DNA of 5,678 bases from Candidatus Eiseniibacteriota bacterium (GTDB lineage Bacteria; Eisenbacteria; RBG-16-71-46; CAIMUX01). The stretch lies in assembly GCA_020431745.1 (NCBI GenBank), contig JAGQHR010000254.1, positions 1 to 5,678 of the forward strand. Reading direction: 5' to 3'. The translations under genes and the position numbers were made by a program. Below the pieces are notes generated by a model. That model was not told where the DNA came from. It saw only the letters and a program-made list of their open reading frames with translations, and did no database searches. Positions 1-4,193 of this stretch are shown here, piece after piece; position 1 is the stretch's first letter, and each line of letters opens with the position of its first letter.

Positions 1-15
1 AGAAGTGAACGCGCA

Positions 16-43
16 CGGCACGGGGAAGGGGTGTTCCGTGCCG
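16..43. terminator. GC-rich hairpin at left edge, possible terminator of an upstream gene
   Basis: An 8-bp perfect inverted repeat (CGGCACGG at 16-23 and CCGTGCCG at 36-43) encloses a 12-nt loop. No T-tract follows, so it is not a canonical intrinsic terminator. It lies upstream of the kinase promoter candidate and could mark the end of a transcript entering from the left, or be fortuitous in GC-rich DNA. Confidence 0.25.
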
Positions 44-92
44 GGTGTGGCGCCAGCGGCCGGGGGGCGGGCAGACGGTGCGGACCGGCGGC

Positions 93-121
93 TTGAGTCG
101 GGGCAGTCCGAACTCTATCAT
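93..121 (+). promoter_or_regulatory. Predicted sigma70-type promoter for the Ser/Thr kinase gene
   Basis: A -35-like hexamer TTGAGT (93-98) and a -10-like hexamer TATCAT (116-121) are separated by exactly 17 nt, the optimal sigma70 spacing. The -10 element has the key TA...T pattern and is one of the few AT-rich hexamers in the 213-bp leader. Initiation would fall near 128, giving an untranslated leader of about 85 nt before the kinase ATG. No operator or repeat that would suggest a specific regulator is visible. The call is by inspection only. Confidence 0.5.
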
Positions 122-213
122 CGCCTCCCGCGCACGTTTTTCGCGGAAGGTCGGCAACGTTTCGGTCCGGAGCCTCGTTCTGGGATGCGGATCGCGGGCA
201 GTGAAGGGCGGGC

Positions 214-1548
214 ATGGAAGTCGGCAGCACCATCGGACACTACGAAGTCCTGGCCAAGCTGGGGCAGGGCGGCATGGGGGTGGTGTACAAGGCCCGCGAC
301 CGCCAGCTGGACCGTCCGGTCGCTCTCAAGGTCCTGCCGCCGGATCTGACCCGCGACGAAGAGCGCCGTCGCCGGTTCCTCCAGGAAGCCAAGGCTGCGT
401 CCGCGGTGAACCATCCCGCCATCGCCCAGATCTACGGGATCGAAACCGAGGGTGACGTCTCCTTCATCGCGATGGAGTTCATCGACGGCTCGACCGTCCG
501 CCAGCTCCTCGAACGGGACGAGCTGGACGTCCTCTCGGCCATCGAGATCGGCATCCTGGTCGGGGGCGGGTTGGCGCGCGCGCACGAAGCCGGCATCGTT
601 CACCGGGACATCAAGTCCGACAACATCATGGTCACCCGGGACGGGCATCCCAAAGTGCTCGACTTCGGACTGGCCAAGCTCGTCGACGTCGGATCCGAGG
701 ACGGGACCGATGCGACCGTGCTCATGACCCAAGTGGGCGCGGTCATGGGCACCGCGTCGTACATGAGCCCCGAACAGGCGCGCGGGTTGGCGGCGGATCA
801 CCGCTCCGACATCTTCTCGTTCGGAATCGTCCTCTATGAAATGGCGACCGGAAAGCTGCCGTTCCAGGGGAAGAGCGCGCTCGACACGATGCACGCGATC
901 GCCTTCGACAAGACGCGGCCCATGAGCGATCTGCGCGCCGGCTTGCCGTTCTCCCTGCAGAAGATCGTGGATCGTTGCCTGGAGAAGGACCCCGTCGATC
1001 GCTACCCGGACATGAACGCGGTGGTGAAGGATCTGCAGGACGTCAAGCGCGAGCTCGATTCCGGGGTGACCCGGTCGACGCCGCTGCTGGCGCGTTTCCG
1101 TCCCCGCGGGACGAGTCTGCGGCCCAAGGGCATCATCTTCATCGTGATCTGGGGACTGATCCTGCTCAGCCTCGCGATCACGTCGGTGGTCGGGGCGCAC
1201 AACCTCGGACCGGCCATTCCGTTCGTGGTCGTCGGCGCCTTCGTGGCGCGTCACTTCCTGACCCGGCGCCAGCGTGTGCTCCGGAAGTTCGCGAGCCGGG
1301 CGGGGAAGGAGAAGGCGGTCTTCCTCGTGTCCGCCGTCGGTCGCCAGGTGCTCGTCGTCGTCGATGAGGCGCCGGCCAAGACCTTCCTCAAGCTCAACTC
1401 GCTGTTCGAGAACGCCAACGAGGCCCTCTACGCCGGCGCCGACTTCGACCTCCAGATCCGCGACGATGTGGGAGAGGACGAACGGAAGGAAACCCTCGCG
1501 CGCCCCGGTCTCCTCTACGTCGACACCAAACGCGACTCCCGTTCCTGA
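214..1548 (+). CDS. Membrane-anchored Hanks-type Ser/Thr protein kinase with unassigned C-terminal domain
   Basis: This 444-residue protein should transfer phosphate from ATP to Ser/Thr of unidentified substrates in the cytoplasm. All core kinase motifs are visible: glycine-rich loop LGQGGMGVV (16-24), ATP-binding Lys39 in VALK, helix-C Glu58, catalytic loop HRDIKSDN (130-137; Asp132, Lys134, Asn137), DFG (150-152), activation-segment end GTASYMSPEQ (179-188), the DIFSFG motif (Asp199) and Arg263. It is therefore predicted active, and it is an RD kinase that may need activation-loop phosphorylation. Two hydrophobic segments follow (about 306-328 and 332-349), separated by only a few residues, suggesting a membrane hairpin that leaves both ends cytosolic. 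The last 95 residues (350-444) are soluble, begin very basic (RRQRVLRKF) and match no sensor domain I know; there are no PASTA, TPR, WD40 or NHL repeats. The ATG at 214 has GAAGGG (203-208) five bases upstream, and the first residues run straight into the kinase fold (IGHYEVLAKLG). The following gene is 153 bp away. Kinase assignment is secure; substrate and signal are unknown. Confidence 0.95.
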   Translation: MEVGSTIGHYEVLAKLGQGGMGVVYKARDRQLDRPVALKVLPPDLTRDEERRRRFLQEAKAASAVNHPAIAQIYGIETEGDVSFIAMEFIDGSTVRQLLERDELDVLSAIEIGILVGGGLARAHEAGIVHRDIKSDNIMVTRDGHPKVLDFGLAKLVDVGSEDGTDATVLMTQVGAVMGTASYMSPEQARGLAADHRSDIFSFGIVLYEMATGKLPFQGKSALDTMHAIAFDKTRPMSDLRAGLPFSLQKIVDRCLEKDPVDRYPDMNAVVKDLQDVKRELDSGVTRSTPLLARFRPRGTSLRPKGIIFIVIWGLILLSLAITSVVGAHNLGPAIPFVVVGAFVARHFLTRRQRVLRKFASRAGKEKAVFLVSAVGRQVLVVVDEAPAKTFLKLNSLFENANEALYAGADFDLQIRDDVGEDERKETLARPGLLYVDTKRDSRS

Positions 1549-1689
1549 AACGGCCCTGAAGCGGTCCTCGGTTCGGATTGCGCCGACTTCCCGGTTTTGC
1601 CATTCTCCTTCGCACGATTCGTCGCGTCCCCCCGGACGAAGCGCGCTGGTGGGGAGCTTGGAGTTTGCCGGACGGGACCGAGAGCATAC

Positions 1690-1694
1690 GGAGG
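1690..1694 (+). promoter_or_regulatory. Shine-Dalgarno GGAGG deciding the start of gene 2
   Basis: GGAGG lies 7 nt upstream of the ATG at 1702. The same reading frame is open further upstream to a TTG at 1597, but that start has no comparable site and would bury the signal peptide behind 35 extra residues. The site therefore supports 1702. Confidence 0.7.
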
Positions 1695-1701
1695 TCGGGT
1701 C

Positions 1702-2577
1702 ATGTGGGGACTGTCGGAACGATTCGCGAGAGGTCTGGGCGTCGTCGGTTGCGGAGTGTTCCTGGTCGCAGCCTCGGTCACCCCTTCGGAAGCCGAGGGG
1801 AAGGCGGACGGGTTCTTCCGTTTCGGTGAGGTGACGGTCGAGGTCGCGCACGCCTATCTTTTCCGGGTCGATACGGGGCAGGACGAGCCCAAGGCGTTCG
1901 TGTTCATGACCTCGGTTCCGGTCGATGCGACGGCGGCTGCCGCCGAGTTCGACGTCGACGACGCCGTCCAGACCCAGGTCTCCGATGCCGGCGGCGGCTT
2001 CATCCGTCTCTGCCTCTATGCCGAGGGTGACGAGTGCGGCCTCTACTTCTCCAACGAAGAACCGTCCGAGTCGTTCAATACCTCCGGGTCCGGTGACTTC
2101 GTGCTCGCGAAGAACGAGCCCGACCACGTCGAGGGCAGCTTCGTGCTGGCCGAGCCGGAAGAGTTCTTCGACAAGACATTCCAGTTCGAGCTCCACTTCT
2201 CCGCGGACCTGGCGCCCGCGCCCGCATCCGAGGCGCTCGCGGAAGGGGGCGGCGCTCCGGGTGCGGCGTATATCGAGTACATCACCGCGATCGCGGACGC
2301 GGACTTCCCCAAGCTTCGCGAGATCCTGGGCGAGGCCGGGAGCTGGCAGTTTCCGGAAGACGATCCCGCGAGCTGCAAGGAGCAGCTCAAGTGGATGCGC
2401 GATGGAACACCCGTGACCGCGACGATCTCTCGCGGCGAGCAACGCGGTGACCTGGCGATCCTGTTCGTCGACGGAGTCGACCGAGACGAGATCCGCCGGC
2501 GCGGCCGGGTCCTCATGACCCGCAACGGTGACGCCTGGTCCTACGAGACGAGCGACCTCGAGTCGGTCGAAGACTGA
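1702..2577 (+). CDS. Exported two-domain protein of unknown function
   Basis: The 291-residue product starts with a classical signal peptide: charged n-region (MWGLSERFARG), hydrophobic core GVVGCGVFLVAASV, and a likely signal peptidase I cut after Ser-Glu-Ala31. The mature protein is probably periplasmic or released. Residues about 36-172 look beta-rich, opening with FRFGEVTVEVAHAYLFR and closing with DHVEGSFVLAEPEEFFDKTFQFELHFSADL. From memory this layout (a G-x-V-x-V-x-x-AHAY opening, then V-x-G-S/T and EFFD...F-x-A-x-L) recurs in uncharacterised secreted bacterial proteins, but I cannot name a family. An Ala/Pro/Gly linker (about 171-188) leads to a second part (189-285) that resembles small NTF2-like or DUF4878-like folds: a helix AAYIEYITAIADADFPKLREIL, then strands ending in GRVLMTRNGDAWSYE. 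Cys104 and Cys112 could form a disulfide. It lies 153 bp after the kinase gene; no convincing promoter or terminator is visible between them, so read-through is possible. Gene and export are well supported; function is not known. Confidence 0.85.
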   Translation: MWGLSERFARGLGVVGCGVFLVAASVTPSEAEGKADGFFRFGEVTVEVAHAYLFRVDTGQDEPKAFVFMTSVPVDATAAAAEFDVDDAVQTQVSDAGGGFIRLCLYAEGDECGLYFSNEEPSESFNTSGSGDFVLAKNEPDHVEGSFVLAEPEEFFDKTFQFELHFSADLAPAPASEALAEGGGAPGAAYIEYITAIADADFPKLREILGEAGSWQFPEDDPASCKEQLKWMRDGTPVTATISRGEQRGDLAILFVDGVDRDEIRRRGRVLMTRNGDAWSYETSDLESVED

Positions 2578-2586
2578 GCGCAGCTC

Positions 2587-2603
2587 CCCGCTCATGGCGC
2601 GGG
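2587..2603. terminator. Small GC hairpin just after gene 2
   Basis: CCCGC (2587-2591) and GCGGG (2599-2603) form a 5-bp stem with a 7-nt loop, starting 10 nt after the gene 2 stop codon. There is no T-run after it. The position suits a 3'-end stabilising or weak termination structure, but stems this short are common in GC-rich DNA. Confidence 0.25.
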
Positions 2604-2622
2604 CGTGAGTCGGGAGACCGCG

Positions 2623-2639
2623 GTGCGGAGGAGCCGCAC
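2623..2639. terminator. GC hairpin in the gene 2 to gene 3 gap
   Basis: GTGCGG (2623-2628) and CCGCAC (2634-2639) form a perfect 6-bp stem with a 5-nt AGGAG loop, 46 nt beyond the gene 2 stop. It lacks a T-tract. With the hairpin at 2587-2603 it makes this gap a plausible transcript end or processing site. The rest of the 241-bp gap (to 2818) shows no further structure, no RNA gene and no promoter that I would defend. Confidence 0.3.
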
Positions 2640-2806
2640 GGTGAAGGCCGAGCCTGGTCTCGATGTGGGCCGGGAACGCTCGACCCGCGGAGTCGGTGTT
2701 CGGGTCATTCCGTCGGCTTCCCCTCCGGGCGCCCCCATGCTCCAGAAACCTCTCCGGTCGGACGATCATTGGGGAACCGTCGCCGCCGCCTGGTTTCCGT
2801 GCCGTA

Positions 2807-2813
2807 GGGGAGG
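2807..2813 (+). promoter_or_regulatory. Shine-Dalgarno GGGGAGG deciding the start of gene 3
   Basis: GGGGAGG sits 5 nt before the ATG at 2819. The frame extends upstream to an ATG at 2663, but that would add 52 low-complexity residues before an export signal and has no strong ribosome site. The start at 2819 is preferred. Confidence 0.65.
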
Positions 2814-2818
2814 TTGCC

Positions 2819-3502
2819 ATGTTCCCGTCTCCACGCATCCAACCGACTTCGGGAGTCCTCCGGTCCTTGCGCCCCCTGCGGTCGTCGCGAGCCTTCCGGT
2901 CTTTCCGCGCCGTCGCTGGGGGACGGATCCGATGGCAGATCGTCGGATCGGTGCTCGCGCTCCTGTCGACGCTGTCGTGCTCGAAAGCGCCGGATCCGGA
3001 TCAGCCCTACTACATGGAGATGAACGGTCGGCACCTCGAGGTTCCCCTCAAGCCCGGTGCGGCTTTCGTGGATCGCTACGAAGACGACTACGCCGTCTAC
3101 CGCCACTTCGGCATCCGCTTTCCCGCCGGTCGCGGGATGGCGACGCTCGAGCCAGGGATCGAGATTCGGTTCGATCCGGACAGCATCGCGTCCGGCGACG
3201 TCATCGACTTCGACGGCCGTTTTGGCGACATCGTGCGCGTCAGCTACACCCCGGCGTCGGGACACGTGATGAGCGAAGCGCGTATCCTGAGCTTCACGGT
3301 CCAGGAGGGGGACACCGGCACGGTGATTTTCGATGAATTCGATCCATCGCCGGGCGGACACGTCTCCGGCTCTCTGGTGGATGCGGTGCTCTACGGCCAC
3401 TTCGAGGACGTGGACGACGGGGAGTGGGTCGACACGGATGAGCCGATGAGGCTGGTGCTCCGCAACTTCGACTTCGACTGCGTCATGCCGCAGTACGACT
3501 GA
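2819..3502 (+). CDS. Small exported protein, probable lipoprotein, function unknown
   Basis: This 227-residue protein has an unusually long basic leader (residues 1-39), a hydrophobic core IVGSVLALLSTLS (41-53) and Cys54. The STLSC stretch fits a loose lipobox, so signal peptidase II cleavage and lipid attachment at Cys54 are plausible; a plain membrane anchor or signal peptidase I substrate is the alternative. The leader has Arg at 15, 18, 21, 24, 27 and 30, an exact three-residue period. The mature part (about 55-227) is acidic and apparently beta-rich, with runs such as GIEIRFDPDSI, GTVIFDEFDPSPGGHVSGSLVDAVLYG and a C-terminal RLVLRNFDFDCVMPQYD; Cys220 is its only other cysteine. The HVSGSL stretch resembles HVEGSF in the exported protein encoded just upstream, so the two may share a fold, although overall similarity is low. 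I recognise no named domain. The nearest later start would be non-ATG (TTG at 2867) and is less well supported. Confidence 0.8.
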   Translation: MFPSPRIQPTSGVLRSLRPLRSSRAFRSFRAVAGGRIRWQIVGSVLALLSTLSCSKAPDPDQPYYMEMNGRHLEVPLKPGAAFVDRYEDDYAVYRHFGIRFPAGRGMATLEPGIEIRFDPDSIASGDVIDFDGRFGDIVRVSYTPASGHVMSEARILSFTVQEGDTGTVIFDEFDPSPGGHVSGSLVDAVLYGHFEDVDDGEWVDTDEPMRLVLRNFDFDCVMPQYD

Positions 3503-3526
3503 GGGCTCGGGCTCGGATGCCGTAGC

Positions 3527-3554
3527 TTGCCGGGGCGAACAGTCCTGCTACCAT
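3527..3554 (+). promoter_or_regulatory. Predicted sigma70-type promoter for gene 4
   Basis: TTGCCG (3527-3532) and TACCAT (3549-3554) are spaced by 16 nt. The -10 element keeps the TA...T pattern. Initiation would fall near 3561, leaving a leader of about 50 nt before the ATG at 3610. The upstream in-frame ATG at 3553 overlaps the -10 element and could not be in this transcript, which supports the shorter gene. Found by inspection only. Confidence 0.45.
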
Positions 3555-3600
3555 GCGCTTTTTCGAGCGTCGATCCGCAGGCAAGGAGCGGAACGAACGA

Positions 3601-3605
3601 GAGGA
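3601..3605 (+). promoter_or_regulatory. Shine-Dalgarno GAGGA for gene 4
   Basis: GAGGA ends 4 nt before the ATG at 3610. The alternative ATG at 3553 has no purine-rich site in front of it. An AAGGAG at 3583-3588 is too far (21 nt) from 3610 to be the main site. Confidence 0.5.
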
Positions 3606-3609
3606 TCCG

Positions 3610-4071
3610 ATGAGCGACTCCGAGCGACCGCGTCCACGGTCGAGCCGCAAGCACTTCCGCGCCGGAGACGCGGAGGCGTTGCGCGAGCTGCGATCCCTGC
3701 TCCTGCATCAGCACAAAGTTCTCATGGAGATGGCCCGCCGTGAGTGGGAGCGGGCGGAAGGCCGCGTCGCCGGCCCGGGGGAGCTCCTGCATCTGCTGAT
3801 GGAGGATCCTGCGCTTGCCTGGCTCCGCCTACTGTCATCGAAGGTCGCGCGACTGGACGCGATCTTGGACGATCCGGAGGACGGGCAGGCGGAAACGCTG
3901 GTGGCGGAAGTGGACGGCCTGATTCTCGAGCGGGGCCCCGAAGAAGCGGAGTTCCAGATCCGCTACGAGTCCGCCCTGGCGAGCTCCGCCGATGCCACTC
4001 TGCTTCACGTCCAGTTGGCCCACGCCTTGCGCAAAGTGCGGGGACCACTCCCTCTGCTCGATCCCGCCTAG
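3610..4071 (+). CDS. Small conserved-type helical protein of unknown function
   Basis: A 153-residue protein with no signal peptide or membrane segment, so probably cytosolic. After a polar, Arg/Ser-rich N-terminus (1-17) it is predicted almost entirely helical, rich in Leu, Ala, Glu and Arg. The central stretch is distinctive: LRELRSLLLHQHKVLMEMARREWERAEGRV, then GPGELLHLLMEDPALAWLRLLSSKVARLDAILDD (about 25-88). From memory, the pattern LH-K-LL-x-x-ER-x-x-YE-x-x-x-G-x-V followed by GELLQLL-x-DP-x-FAWLRPLS-x-L occurs in uncharacterised proteins of many Gram-negative bacteria. This protein fits it closely, apart from Leu in place of Pro in the usual WLRPLS (here WLRLLS, 71-76). The C-terminal part (about 107-145) holds RYESALASSADATLLHVQLAHALRKV, likely one or two more helices. 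No catalytic or metal-binding motif stands out. It has its own promoter candidate and lies 107 bp after gene 3, so it is probably transcribed independently. Gene confidence is good; function is unknown. Confidence 0.8.
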   Translation: MSDSERPRPRSSRKHFRAGDAEALRELRSLLLHQHKVLMEMARREWERAEGRVAGPGELLHLLMEDPALAWLRLLSSKVARLDAILDDPEDGQAETLVAEVDGLILERGPEEAEFQIRYESALASSADATLLHVQLAHALRKVRGPLPLLDPA

Positions 4072-4184
4072 GAGCCACTGAGGGTTTACCCCTGATCGGA
4101 AGGGGGGCCCCGGCTCAGGAAGTGATCTCGCCGGGCCGAAAACATGAGCTGGGCCAACTGCTTGTCGAACCCGGACTCATGAGT

Positions 4185-4189
4185 GGGAG
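4185..4189 (+). promoter_or_regulatory. Shine-Dalgarno GGGAG for gene 5
   Basis: GGGAG ends 4 nt before the ATG at 4194. An in-frame ATG at 4179, five codons earlier, has no ribosome site upstream, so 4194 is preferred. The 122-bp gap from gene 4 contains only short GC inverted repeats (CCCC/GGGG near 4090-4106) and no convincing promoter or terminator. Confidence 0.5.
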
Positions 4190-4193
4190 ACGG

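Noticed and set aside
1578..1606. TTGCGC-17-CATTCT as a promoter for gene 2
   Set aside because: The -10 hexamer matches the consensus at only three of six positions. The other pairings tried in this 153-bp gap have wrong spacing, so no promoter is called.
118..2838. A 906-codon open frame on the minus strand across genes 1 and 2 and into gene 3
   Set aside because: Its codons are in exact register with genes 1 and 2, which share a frame. Antisense stops would need sense TTA, CTA or TCA, which are rare in GC-rich genes. The product is Arg/Asp/Glu/Gly/His-rich with no fold-like motif, while the sense strand encodes a clear kinase and an export signal.
2605..3336. A 243-codon plus-strand frame overlapping gene 3
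   Set aside because: Its product is Arg/Pro-rich without motifs. The overlapping frame from 2819 has a strong ribosome site and an export signal.
3553..3609. Upstream ATG extension of gene 4
   Set aside because: The ATG lies inside the predicted -10 element, has no ribosome site, and adds only a charged, low-complexity stretch.
4090..4120. GC runs after gene 4 as an intrinsic terminator
   Set aside because: Only 4-bp CCCC/GGGG pairings can be formed and no T-tract follows.
4143..4182. CATGAG/CTCATG inverted repeat before gene 5
   Set aside because: A 6-bp stem with a 28-nt loop is expected by chance; I see no reason to call it an operator.
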